Part shown: piece after piece, positions 9,117-17,803 of the stretch
How the letters are laid out: every line of letters starts with the position of its first letter
How positions within the stretch are numbered: position 1 is the stretch's first letter
NCBI RefSeq assembly: GCF_014472415.1
Contig: NZ_JACSZV010000037.1
Coordinates: 1-64,000 of the forward strand
Direction: 5' to 3'
Length of the DNA stretch: 64,000 nucleotides
Origin: Pseudomonas sp. N40(2020)
GTDB lineage: Bacteria; Pseudomonadota; Gammaproteobacteria; Pseudomonadales; Pseudomonadaceae
Program-made: the position numbers and the translations under genes
The notes under the pieces: model-generated
The model's input: the letters and a program-made list of their open reading frames with translations, nothing else
Told to the model about the DNA's origin: nothing
Database searches by the model: none

Positions 9117-10142
9117 TCAGGTGATCTCCGGCTGACGAAGACGGGTTTCAATGCGCTGCACGGCGAGGCTGGCCTGACGTTGCAAACCGCCGTTCCAGCT
9201 CACCAGTGCCGGCGCCTGACGACTGAGTTTCATCGGCCCGGCACCGCGGATCAGCAGCACCAGCGTCACGTCCAGGTCCGGGCCGAAATACAGCGCGGCG
9301 AGGCTGGCCAGTGCCGGATGGGCCTCGCCGTCCGGCAGGAAACGCCCGGCCTGCGCCGAGGGCAGGGGCCCGAGCGTGAGGCGAATGCCGGCGTGTTCAT
9401 CCCACACCCGAGTACCGGCGACGGCGCTGCGCCCCAGTTGCAGATTGCGCCCGCCGGGCTTGATGACGCTGCGGCTCGTGGGTGGAATCTCGCGCCAGGC
9501 GCCTTCGTAGGCGCTCAGCTCGACCGGCACGGCAAACTGCTCGCGCACAATCGCGGCGAACCCGGCGAGGGAGCGGCGGCCATCGGCAAACAACGCTGTG
9601 CAGGCCAACACTGCGCAGTCGGGAACCGCTTGGCGTTCTTGTAGAGACTTGGGCAGCAATCCGGTCAGCGCGCGCAGTTGCGCCTGTACCGGCGACGCGC
9701 CCGGTGTGACAAAACCGAGCGCGATGCGGTGTTTGCGCATTACCTTGTAGAGCAAACTGAGCAGGCGATGCTGGAACAGATCGAGAAATTCTGCCGGCGC
9801 ATGATCCTTGGCCCGCGCCCGTTGTTGCAGCCATTCCTGATACGCGTAGGGCAGGGGGCCGTCGGGGCCGCCGAGACCGAAGATCGGTGTATCGAGGGTC
9901 AGCGGTTCGCCCGGTACCTCGTGCAGGCCTTCTATCTGGCTGGCGGCGAACATCGGCGTCAGTGGGCCGCGCAGTTTCAGCGCTTCCGCTTGCGGTGCGG
10001 TGCCGCTGCCCAGGGATTGCGCTTGCGGTTGCTCGCGCTCGAGCAGCAGCAACGCCTGCAACCACTCGAACGCTTGCGGATCGCGGCGCAGACGCTGGCT
10101 CAGGGTCAGAGCGACAGGGGCATGCCGGCTTGGGGTTGCCAT
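9117..10142 (-). CDS. tssG: T6SS baseplate subunit TssG
   Basis: TssG (341 aa) forms the baseplate wedge with TssF and TssE. The N-terminal FEWLQALLLLER segment and the central FLDLFQHRLLSLLYKVMRKHR are family hallmarks. It overlaps tssF by 37 bp and abuts clpV by one base, so the three are translationally coupled. Length is normal for the family. Confidence 0.93.
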   Translation of the reverse strand: MATPSRHAPVALTLSQRLRRDPQAFEWLQALLLLEREQPQAQSLGSGTAPQAEALKLRGPLTPMFAASQIEGLHEVPGEPLTLDTPIFGLGGPDGPLPYAYQEWLQQRARAKDHAPAEFLDLFQHRLLSLLYKVMRKHRIALGFVTPGASPVQAQLRALTGLLPKSLQERQAVPDCAVLACTALFADGRRSLAGFAAIVREQFAVPVELSAYEGAWREIPPTSRSVIKPGGRNLQLGRSAVAGTRVWDEHAGIRLTLGPLPSAQAGRFLPDGEAHPALASLAALYFGPDLDVTLVLLIRGAGPMKLSRQAPALVSWNGGLQRQASLAVQRIETRLRQPEIT

Positions 10143-11899
10143 GCCTTGATCTCCTTGTCTTCCTGCATCAGCACTGTGCGCACAAAGCGATTGGCCGTGG
10201 CGTACACCGAAAAGAACTGCGCCAGCACCGCCGAAAACAGTACCGCGCTGCTACCGACAAAATGCTGTGAATCGAGCTGCAATTGCACTTCAAGACCATT
10301 GCGCCAACCGCGCCAGGCATCGACGCCGACATGGCCGATCACCCGTTCGCAACTCAGACTAAACAGGCCTTCGATCTGGCGCAAAGCGCTGCTTTCATCG
10401 CGCAGGTTATGCAGATGCAGGATCTCCTTGAGGGCATCGAGCGCCTGCGGCCCTTCGACCAGTGACAGATGATTGAGGGTCAATTGCGAGACCAGCCGCC
10501 AACGCGAATCACCGTCCAGGCGCGGCAAGCTTTGCGGGCTCGGCGAGTTGCGCAGGCGGGCCCAGGCCACCGGGCCGGGGCGTTCGAAACCCAGCGGGGT
10601 ACCGGCGGGCAGGCTCTGGGCGAGGTGCCGATTGGTGCAAAGCAATTCGGCGGTCAGGCTGTAATCGGGCAGATCGGTTTGCGGTTCGAAACGGGTATCG
10701 ACCACGCTCACCAGCAGATCGCTGCCGAGCCGGTTCGGGGTCATGCCGCTGACTCGCCGGGCATGCCAGTAACGTTGTTGATCGCCGCCGCTGTGCTGAC
10801 TGCCGTAATAGGCGGGTAGCCGCTGCACGCCGGCGCTGGAACTGGCGCGCATGCCACGAATGCTGTGGATTTCGACGCTGTTCTCGCGATGGCTGTCGGC
10901 GATCAGGCGGTACTCACTTCGGGTGCCGTCCGGGCGCAGGGGCTCGGAGGTGCGCGGGAACAGGTTGATCACCGGCGCGCAGCCCAGAGCAATGTCACTG
11001 CCCTGCAAATGCAAGCGACTGGTCGGCGCACGGTCGAAAACGATGTACAGATACAGCGTCGGGCTGTCACTGGCGACACCGCTCAGCGGCAGATCGAAAA
11101 AGTGGAATTTATCCGGGAAGGCGAAGTACTCGGCCAACAGACGCATGCCCGGATGCACGCCGTCTTCATCGGGCAACATGACTTCGTCATCGCTGAAACC
11201 GACAATTTTCGGCAAGCCTTTCAGTGCAATCGGCACACTGCCCGGCGACCCTGCCAGCACCTGCACCGAATGGGCGCCGAGCAGGTCGTAAAGGCAGGCA
11301 TTGACCACCGGCGACGCGGCCAGGTGGATGCGCAATTGCTCAATCCCAAGATCTGCCCATTGGCTTTCGCCAAGGCAGCGCAGGCTCAGGCGCAATGCCG
11401 AGCGCGATTGCGCGACACCGGTCAGCGCCTGCGCTTCATCACTGCCGAGCAACAACGCTTCGCTCACTTCGATCGGCCACAGACACACGGCGGCCGAGGT
11501 ACGAAAGTGGATGCTCTCGCCTTTGCTGGTGGTCACGAACAGCGGCGTGTCGCGGGGCAGGGGATAGCCCTCGTCGAGGTTGCCTTTGCTCGGGTCTGGC
11601 TCGAACTGGACGATGGCGCAAGACGGCAACGGACGCATCGCCAGTGGATACAGCTGCTCAAGCAGCGCATCGCTGAACTCGGCGTAATCGTCATCGAGCC
11701 GTCGTTGCAGACGCGCCGCCAGCAGGGCGAAACCTTCGAGCAGACGTTCGACATGCGGGTCGGGGCATTCGCCGGGGGACAGTTGCAGGCGCCGCGCGAC
11801 TTTCGGATAGCGCTCGGCAAACTGGCCGCCAGCATGCCGCAGCCAGGTCAACTCCCGTTGGTAATAGTCGAGCAGTTGCGGGTCAATCGAGTCGCTCAT
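10106..11899 (-). CDS. tssF: T6SS baseplate subunit TssF
   Basis: TssF (597 aa) is the large baseplate wedge protein. It opens MSDSIDPQLLDYYQRELTWLR, the conserved TssF start, followed by HVERLLEGFALLAARLQRRLDDDYAEFSDALLEQLYP, whose parts are family signatures. The start at 11899 was chosen on that motif; a longer reading to 11965 adds unrelated residues. It overlaps the end of tssE by 17 bp. Confidence 0.94.
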   Translation of the reverse strand: MSDSIDPQLLDYYQRELTWLRHAGGQFAERYPKVARRLQLSPGECPDPHVERLLEGFALLAARLQRRLDDDYAEFSDALLEQLYPLAMRPLPSCAIVQFEPDPSKGNLDEGYPLPRDTPLFVTTSKGESIHFRTSAAVCLWPIEVSEALLLGSDEAQALTGVAQSRSALRLSLRCLGESQWADLGIEQLRIHLAASPVVNACLYDLLGAHSVQVLAGSPGSVPIALKGLPKIVGFSDDEVMLPDEDGVHPGMRLLAEYFAFPDKFHFFDLPLSGVASDSPTLYLYIVFDRAPTSRLHLQGSDIALGCAPVINLFPRTSEPLRPDGTRSEYRLIADSHRENSVEIHSIRGMRASSSAGVQRLPAYYGSQHSGGDQQRYWHARRVSGMTPNRLGSDLLVSVVDTRFEPQTDLPDYSLTAELLCTNRHLAQSLPAGTPLGFERPGPVAWARLRNSPSPQSLPRLDGDSRWRLVSQLTLNHLSLVEGPQALDALKEILHLHNLRDESSALRQIEGLFSLSCERVIGHVGVDAWRGWRNGLEVQLQLDSQHFVGSSAVLFSAVLAQFFSVYATANRFVRTVLMQEDKEIKAWQPQAGMPLSL

Positions 11900-12326
11900 G
11901 GCGCACCTCCAGCCCCTGACCGCCGGGCTCGATGACAAATGCCACCGGCCAGTGCTGCTCGCCACTGCGCATCTCGCCGACCAGGCGAATGCTCATTTTC
12001 TGTGGTTGCTCGGGCAAGGGATTGACCTGAACTACGCCCAGTTTCAGGCGTGGTTCGAAATGGGTAATGGCTTCGCGGATGTCCCGCGCCAGCCGACGGC
12101 GATCATCGCTGCGTTGCTGTTGCAGGGCACTCCAGTCGGCGATGCCGTAGTCAATTACGCTGGGTGGGTCGGTCAGTGCGCGCGGGCCACGGCGGGTGTT
12201 GAACAGGCGTCCGAGCTCGGCGTGCACCGAGTCGAGCAAGTCCTGCCGATCGAACTCCCGCGTGCTCTCGGTCTCGCTGGACGCGAGGCGTTCGAACAGC
12301 GGCGGGAGCATGCCGGTGCCTGCCAT
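11883..12326 (-). CDS. tssE: T6SS baseplate subunit TssE (gp25-like)
   Basis: TssE (147 aa) is the gp25-like protein that joins the baseplate to the sheath. It shows LLDSVHAELGRLFNTRRG, the gp25 signature, then IREAITHFEPRL, typical of the family. It sits 15 bp downstream of hcp and overlaps tssF. A second ATG at 12311 is a possible shorter start. Confidence 0.93.
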   Translation of the reverse strand: MAGTGMLPPLFERLASSETESTREFDRQDLLDSVHAELGRLFNTRRGPRALTDPPSVIDYGIADWSALQQQRSDDRRRLARDIREAITHFEPRLKLGVVQVNPLPEQPQKMSIRLVGEMRSGEQHWPVAFVIEPGGQGLEVRHERLD

Positions 12327-12341
12327 GGCCGTCGCGCCGGG

Positions 12342-12839
12342 TTAGCTGACGAGCTTGTTGGCGGCCATGTCCCACGTCGACGCGGCGGTGCCTTCCTTGG
12401 TGCCGTCGTCTTTCTGCGCGGTGAGTTCCCATTTGATCTTGGTGAAGTTCAGCGAAACGGTTTCCACCGGTTTGCCCCCGGTACCCCCGCTGACGCTGAC
12501 GTTCGACAGCACCACGTTGGTCAGGGTGTAGACGATGAACGGCATCAGTTGTCCGCTGCCTTCGGCGGCGTTACGCCCAATGGTGATGATGGCTTCGGGG
12601 ATCGGCTTGCCGGCGCAGCAGTATTCGTTGAGGGACGGTGTCGAGCTGTCAATGAACTTGGTCACGGTGAATTCGCCGACGTGGGGTTTGCCGGAGGTTC
12701 GCTCCGAGTTGCTGACGTCGTTGGTCACCTGCATCGCCACGTTGTGGCTGTAGGACATGACTTCGATCTTGTCCGCGAAGCCCTCGAGCAGGCTGTCGCC
12801 TTTGATGTCGCCGCCGAGGTCGAGAATGATTGCATCCAT
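12342..12839 (-). CDS. hcp: T6SS inner-tube protein Hcp
   Basis: Hcp (165 aa) forms the stacked hexameric inner tube and is itself secreted. The sequence begins MDAIILDLGGDIKGDS, then KIEVMSYSHNVAMQ, both Hcp hallmarks, and ends without any toxin extension. The gene lies inside the structural operon between tssC and tssE. A strong GC-rich hairpin in the gap upstream could protect or separate the hcp message. Confidence 0.95.
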   Translation of the reverse strand: MDAIILDLGGDIKGDSLLEGFADKIEVMSYSHNVAMQVTNDVSNSERTSGKPHVGEFTVTKFIDSSTPSLNEYCCAGKPIPEAIITIGRNAAEGSGQLMPFIVYTLTNVVLSNVSVSGGTGGKPVETVSLNFTKIKWELTAQKDDGTKEGTAASTWDMAANKLVS

Positions 12840-12881
12840 CGCTTGAAACTCCTGAAAGGTGTCGCGCTAGATAAGGGAACA

Positions 12882-12906
12882 GCCCCCGCCGCACGGCGGC
12901 GGGGGC
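12882..12906 (-). promoter_or_regulatory. GC-rich hairpin between tssC and hcp
   Basis: An 11-bp perfect stem (GCCCCCGCCGC and its complement) closes a 3-base loop in the 74-bp tssC-hcp gap. No T-run follows on either strand, so a simple terminator is unlikely. An mRNA-processing or stabilising element that lifts hcp above its neighbours is plausible but unproven. Confidence 0.55.
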
Positions 12907-12913
12907 GAGCAGG

Positions 12914-14395
12914 TCAGGCCGCTACCGGTGGTGGCAGGGTCGCGACCAGGCGGATCGACGCCGTCAGTTCCTCAAGCTGAAAGTGCGGCCGCAGGAACAC
13001 CGTGGCCCGATAGGCGCCCGGCTTGCCGGGGACTTCGGTCACGTCCACCCGCGCTTCGCGCAACGGGTACTGCGCCTTGATTTCCTGCGGCGCGTTGTCG
13101 TTGATCAGCACGTAATCGGCGATCCAGTTGTTGAGGTAGGTCTGCACGTTGTCGCGGGTCATGAAACTGCCGACCTTGTCGCGCATGATCACCTTCAGGT
13201 AATGGGCGAAACGCGAGGCGGCGAGCACGTACGGCAACATCGCCGAGATCCGCGCGTTGGCGTTGGCCTCGTTGGTGTTGTAGACCTTGGATTTATTGGT
13301 GGTCTGGCCGCCGAAGAACACCGCAACGTCGCTGTTTTTCTTGTGGCACAGGGCGATGAAACCGAGGTCGTTGAGCTCTTTTTCACGGCGGTCGGTGATC
13401 GCCACTTCGGTCGGGCATTTGAGCGACAAGTCGCCGGAGCTGGTGCGGAAGGTATGTGCCGGCAGGCCTTCGACCGCGCCGCCGCCTTCAGCGCCACGGA
13501 TCGCCGCACACCAGCCGTACTTGGCAAATGCTTCGGTAATGCGCTGCGACAGGGCCCACGCGGCGTTGCCCCACAGGTACTTGCTGTGGTCGGTGCCGTT
13601 GACGTCCTCGACGTAGTTGATGCCTTCCACCGGCGACGTGTCCGGGCCGTAAGGCAGGCGCAAGAGGAAATGCGGCAGCACCAGCGACACGTAGCGCGAA
13701 TCTTCACTCTCGCGGAACGAGCGCCACTTGATCAGCTCCTGGCTCTCGAAGACTTTCGACAGGTCACGCGGTACGGCCAGTTCAGTGAAGCTGTTCATGT
13801 CGAACAGCCGTGGGCTGGCGGCGGCAATGAACGGCGCGTGGGCCGCGGCGGCGACGTTCGACAGTTTCTCCAGCAGGCCGATGTCCTGGGGGTGCCGACC
13901 GAATGTGTAGTCACCCACCAGCAGACTGAACGGATGGCCACCGAAGGTGCCGTATTCCTCTTCGTAGATCTTCTTGAACAGCGCGCTCTGGTCAAATTCG
14001 ACGGCTTTTTCCAGGTCGTTTTGCAGCTCTTTCTGCGTGACATTGAGCAGACGCAGTTTCAGCCGAGTGCTGGTCTCGGTGTTTTGCACCAGCAGATGCA
14101 GGCCACGCCACGAGGCTTCGAGTTTTTGCAGGTCGGGGTGGTGCAGCACTTCGTTGAGCTGGGCGCTGATCAGTTCGTCGATCTGGCTGATGCGGTCGTT
14201 GATCATCGCCACGGTGTCCTTGTCGATGGCCATGCCTTCGTCAAGCACCTGGGTGGCGAATTCCGCGAGCATGTCACGGGCGTAATCCTGCTGACTGTCA
14301 TCGTGGGCCATGCGGCCGTCGAGGATGATCTGGTCGAGCAGTGAAAGTGTCTCGGTTGTACTGTCGCTGGCTTGATTCTTGGCGGCGGCGGGCAT
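12914..14395 (-). CDS. tssC: T6SS contractile sheath large subunit TssC
   Basis: TssC (493 aa) pairs with TssB to form the contractile sheath. Family signatures are LEASWRGLHLLVQNTETS, FSLLVGDYTFGRHPQD and the C-terminal ARVDVTEVPGKPGAYRATVF (20 residues), followed by the HFQLEELTASIRLVA strand. Length is typical. It follows tssB by 30 bp on the same strand. Confidence 0.96.
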   Translation of the reverse strand: MPAAAKNQASDSTTETLSLLDQIILDGRMAHDDSQQDYARDMLAEFATQVLDEGMAIDKDTVAMINDRISQIDELISAQLNEVLHHPDLQKLEASWRGLHLLVQNTETSTRLKLRLLNVTQKELQNDLEKAVEFDQSALFKKIYEEEYGTFGGHPFSLLVGDYTFGRHPQDIGLLEKLSNVAAAAHAPFIAAASPRLFDMNSFTELAVPRDLSKVFESQELIKWRSFRESEDSRYVSLVLPHFLLRLPYGPDTSPVEGINYVEDVNGTDHSKYLWGNAAWALSQRITEAFAKYGWCAAIRGAEGGGAVEGLPAHTFRTSSGDLSLKCPTEVAITDRREKELNDLGFIALCHKKNSDVAVFFGGQTTNKSKVYNTNEANANARISAMLPYVLAASRFAHYLKVIMRDKVGSFMTRDNVQTYLNNWIADYVLINDNAPQEIKAQYPLREARVDVTEVPGKPGAYRATVFLRPHFQLEELTASIRLVATLPPPVAA

Positions 14396-14425
14396 GACGA
14401 ATTCTCCCCTCGGTTAATTGGACAA

Positions 14426-14968
14426 TCAGGCTTGCGGTTCGGCCGGGGCCTCGGCATCAGCTGCCGGGGTAGCGGTGTCTGGGCGAGCCGATTTGATTTC
14501 CTGCAAGCCTTCGGTGTTGGCGATCACGTCGCGCAACAGCTTGTCCAGGTCATCGTTGCCGTCGAGTTTGGTCAGCAGGTCACGCAGGCGCTGACGGGCC
14601 TCGAACAGACGACGCAGCGGTGTGACTTGCTCCACCACCTTGACCGGGTCGAAGTCATCGATGTGTTTGAAATTGAGTTCGATGTTGAGCTTGCTGTCGT
14701 CGCCACTGAGGGTGTTGTTGACCTGCAGCGTTGCGCGCGGGGCGATGGAGGCGAGCACATCGTTGAAATTGTCTCGGTCGATTTCGGTAAAACGCCGTTC
14801 AGTCAGTTTTGCCAATGGCTCAAGCGGCTTGCCGGAAAGGTCGGCGAGGATCCCGACCACCAGCGGCAATTCCTTTTTCTCGATGGCGTTGCCGATTTCG
14901 ACGTCGTAGGTGATTTGCACTCGGGGCGGGCGCACCCGGTCGAGTTTGTGCTGAGTACTTTCTGCCAT
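14426..14968 (-). CDS. tssB: T6SS contractile sheath small subunit TssB
   Basis: TssB (180 aa) is the small sheath subunit. The core VQITYDVEIGNAIEKKELPL and LPLVVGILADLSG are diagnostic, and a conserved C-terminal helix supplies the ClpV-recognised region. The start at 14968 (MAESTQHKLDRVRPPRV) was preferred over 15001. It is the first gene of the leftward T6SS operon, and the 227-bp gap to tssJ must hold both promoters; I found no convincing sigma-54 signature there. Confidence 0.95.
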   Translation of the reverse strand: MAESTQHKLDRVRPPRVQITYDVEIGNAIEKKELPLVVGILADLSGKPLEPLAKLTERRFTEIDRDNFNDVLASIAPRATLQVNNTLSGDDSKLNIELNFKHIDDFDPVKVVEQVTPLRRLFEARQRLRDLLTKLDGNDDLDKLLRDVIANTEGLQEIKSARPDTATPAADAEAPAEPQA

Positions 14969-15195
14969 GACGGCGGACTCCGATGCGATGGGCGGGGGCA
15001 ATGCATCGGGGAGGCCCGTTCATCGCTTTCCCTTGCTGGACCGTAGGTTAGAAAGGGAGGCAGATGACCTGTCGTTCCTTTGACAAACCTTCTTGATTCG
15101 GCTGTAGGAACCGAACTACCCAAGACGCTAGAACAGGTCTATAAAAAAGCAAGCAAAAACATTTTTTGACAGACTCGAGAAAAGGAAAATTCATT

Positions 15196-15642
15196 TTGTC
15201 TGGACGACTTTTTCTAACGTTGGCGTTTGCGCTGCTGGCGGGCTGCTCCTTCTTCGGGCCGAAGGTGGACCTCGACAGCCTGACCCTCGACGTCGCCCCC
15301 AAGGCGAATGACGACACGCCGATTGCCGTGGACTTCATTGCCGTCAACGACCCTGACCTGCTCAAGCAACTGTCCGGCATCAGTGCCAGCCAGTGGTTCG
15401 CCGGGCGCGAGCAATACCAGCGCGACTATCGTCAGTTGATGAGCGTGTGGGGACTGGAGCTGGTGCCGGGGCAATTCATCGACCGCCAACCCTTCCCGCT
15501 GGAGGGCAAGAAGGCTGCTGGACTTTTGGTCTTCGCCAGCTATAACACACCCGGAGCACACCGATTACGCCTCGATGATCAGCGCGAGGCATGGCTGAAA
15601 TTCGACAGTCGCGAGATGAATCTGGTCAGCCGGGAAAACTGA
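15196..15642 (+). CDS. tssJ: T6SS outer-membrane lipoprotein TssJ
   Basis: TssJ anchors the TssLM membrane complex to the outer membrane. A short signal peptide ends in the lipobox LLAGC, giving a lipidated Cys at about residue 17. The later body has DPDLLKQLSGISASQWF and VSREN, as in this family. The TTG at 15196 is the likely start because AAAGGA lies about 10 bp upstream; an in-frame TTG at 15166 would add ten residues and has no good ribosome site. Non-ATG initiation is unusual and may keep the level low. Confidence 0.85.
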   Translation: MSGRLFLTLAFALLAGCSFFGPKVDLDSLTLDVAPKANDDTPIAVDFIAVNDPDLLKQLSGISASQWFAGREQYQRDYRQLMSVWGLELVPGQFIDRQPFPLEGKKAAGLLVFASYNTPGAHRLRLDDQREAWLKFDSREMNLVSREN

Positions 15643-15688
15643 AAAACACCGCTCGCCGCCGGCTTGCGGCAGGGTCGAAAGGAGTCGT

Positions 15689-17020
15689 ATGAGTCTGCTA
15701 CCTGACGCGGTTTGCTGGCACGAAGGCATGCAATTGCTGCCGCAGCATTTTCAGTTGCAGGGGCTGCGCGCCGAAGCGCTCGGCGCGCATCTGGCGCAAG
15801 CCTGCAATCCGTGGTTCTGGGGCGTCAGTCATATGGAGTTCGACCCTTCGGCGCTGAGCGCCGGGGTGGTGCGGGTGTTGTCGTTGCAAGGGACGATGCC
15901 CGACGGCTTGCCGGTGGATTTGCAGGCCGGTGTCGGGCCGACGCTGGAACTGGACGTCAGCGCGGCGATCGACACCACCGACGATGCCACCGTCACCGTG
16001 TTTCTGGCGATCAGCCCGATGTGGCGCGCCGGGCAACTGCTGCCGCTCAAGGGGCGGATGCAATCAGTGGTCGGCGAGGCCTTACCCGATCTCACCAGCG
16101 GCGAATTCCCCGAATCGATTACGGTCTGGCGACCCAATCCACGGCTGTGTACGCAACTGAACAAAGCCGACTCGATCTGCCTGCCGCTGCTGAAAATCCG
16201 CAAGGAGGGCGGCGGCTTTCTGCCGTTGTCCTATACACCGCCGACACCGATCCTGTTGCCGGAATCTGCACTCGCTCGGCGCATCGCCGGGCTCTGCGCG
16301 CGGGCGCGGGAGAAGTGCCTGTTTCTCGGCGGCCGCTTGCGTCAGGCGCAACAGGCCGGCAACCAGGACGATGCGCTGGAAATCCGCCGTCAGTTGACCG
16401 CGTTGTGGGCGCGTCTGCCGGAAGTCGAAGGCACGCTGAACAGCCGCATCGCTCATCCGCAAACCCTGTATGTGCAATTGCTCGGCATGGCCGGGGCTTG
16501 GGCGGCGCTCGATCCGCTGGCCGGCGTGCCGGCGTTTGCACCGCTGGATTTCCTTGAGTTGCAGCGCGGCTATGACGCGGTATTGCAATGGCTGGAAACC
16601 ACCCTCGAACTGATCCGTGCCGGTTATCGCAGCCTGCCGTTCGAACGCGGCGAGCAGAGTTTTTCGATCCAGTTGCCGGACGAGCAGCCGAGCCAGCGTC
16701 TGGTCATCGGCCTGCGCATGCCCAACGGTGCCAGCGAGCAAGCCGCGCTTGACTGGTTGCGCGGCGCGATCATCGCTTCGGCGCCGCACATTGCCCTGCT
16801 CAGTCGTCAGCGCATGAGCGGTTTGACGCACCAGGCCATGAGCCGCAGCGAGCAGGTGGCCTACAGCGTCGGCGATGACACGCGACTGTTTGTGGTTACC
16901 GCCGAAGGCGCGTGGTTCGACGCGCAACTGCCGCTGATGATCGCCGCGCCTGCTGCGAAGCTGACGAGCAGTCCGTGGCAAGTGGTGCTGTTTGTCGCCC
17001 AGAACAGTGAAAGTGCCTGA
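15689..17020 (+). CDS. tssK: T6SS baseplate protein TssK
   Basis: TssK (443 aa) links the baseplate to the TssLM trans-envelope complex. It begins LPDAVCWHEGMQLLPQHFQ, the universal TssK start, and has the long-helix domain followed by the C-terminal receptor-binding-like domain. GGAG precedes the ATG. It lies between tssJ and tssL in the rightward operon. Confidence 0.95.
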   Translation: MSLLPDAVCWHEGMQLLPQHFQLQGLRAEALGAHLAQACNPWFWGVSHMEFDPSALSAGVVRVLSLQGTMPDGLPVDLQAGVGPTLELDVSAAIDTTDDATVTVFLAISPMWRAGQLLPLKGRMQSVVGEALPDLTSGEFPESITVWRPNPRLCTQLNKADSICLPLLKIRKEGGGFLPLSYTPPTPILLPESALARRIAGLCARAREKCLFLGGRLRQAQQAGNQDDALEIRRQLTALWARLPEVEGTLNSRIAHPQTLYVQLLGMAGAWAALDPLAGVPAFAPLDFLELQRGYDAVLQWLETTLELIRAGYRSLPFERGEQSFSIQLPDEQPSQRLVIGLRMPNGASEQAALDWLRGAIIASAPHIALLSRQRMSGLTHQAMSRSEQVAYSVGDDTRLFVVTAEGAWFDAQLPLMIAAPAAKLTSSPWQVVLFVAQNSESA

Positions 17021-17038
17021 TCACACAAGGAACGCCCT

Positions 17039-17803
17039 ATGTCGCAAGGAAGTGCCGCAAGCCTGGGGTTGCAGGACGCACCGTTGAGCAGCGCGTTCCG
17101 CCAGACATGGCAGCAATGGCAACAGGACTGGGTGCAATTGCCCAAGGACAGCGAGGACGAAGCGGCGCTGGTCGAGACGGTGGTCGAGCTGTCCACCCGG
17201 GCTTCACAACGCTTGTGGCGCACCGCGTATTCGCGGGTCGGTGACTCGGCAACCGAACAGGTCAAGGCACTGGTTTATGCGTTCGTTGCACTGGTCGACG
17301 AAACCCTGCTGTTCACGCCGTGGCCGGGGCAGGGCGCCTGGCAGGATAAGCCGCTGGAGTCGCGCCTGTACTCCAGCCGTCAGGCCGGCGAGCAACTGCC
17401 GGCAGCGATTCAAACCCTTCTCGACGAACAACAACCGACCACCCGCGATCTGGCCAACGTGTATTTGCAGTGCCTGATTCTTGGTTTCCACGGCCGTCTG
17501 CGCGGTGAACACAGCCAGGCGCAACTGGAAAAATGGCGTCTGGCGCTGTTCAACTTCGCCTGGCAAGACGAAGCCACCTATGCCGACGTCAGCCGCCGGT
17601 TGGTACAACCCTCGCTGGCCACACCGTTGCAGTTGCCGGTACGCACCGCGCTGCCGGATGGCTTTCGCCTGACCCTGGGCATTCTCGCCATGGTGTTGCT
17701 GTTGACTGCGCTCGGGCATTGGTTGTGGCGTGACATCGGCCAGGAGCTGGCGCCGTTACTGCAAAGCGGTGAGGTGCAGAGTGCGCCGGAGCAAGACTCA
17801 TGA
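17039..17803 (+). CDS. tssL: T6SS inner-membrane protein TssL (DotU family)
   Basis: TssL (254 aa) has a cytoplasmic DotU domain (VKALVYAFVALVDETLLF, then YLQCLILGFHGRLRG) and one C-terminal membrane helix (FRLTLGILAMVLLLTALGH). No OmpA-like peptidoglycan-binding extension follows, so wall anchoring would have to come from another protein. Its end overlaps the tssM start by 4 bp. Confidence 0.94.
   Translation: MSQGSAASLGLQDAPLSSAFRQTWQQWQQDWVQLPKDSEDEAALVETVVELSTRASQRLWRTAYSRVGDSATEQVKALVYAFVALVDETLLFTPWPGQGAWQDKPLESRLYSSRQAGEQLPAAIQTLLDEQQPTTRDLANVYLQCLILGFHGRLRGEHSQAQLEKWRLALFNFAWQDEATYADVSRRLVQPSLATPLQLPVRTALPDGFRLTLGILAMVLLLTALGHWLWRDIGQELAPLLQSGEVQSAPEQDS

Noticed and set aside
12983..14344. 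453-codon plus-strand frame opposite tssC
   Set aside because: Low-complexity Val/Arg/Gln-rich shadow of a well-supported gene.
14969..15195. Sigma-54 promoter between the T6SS operons
   Set aside because: I could not find a GG-N10-GC pair with the right context on either strand.
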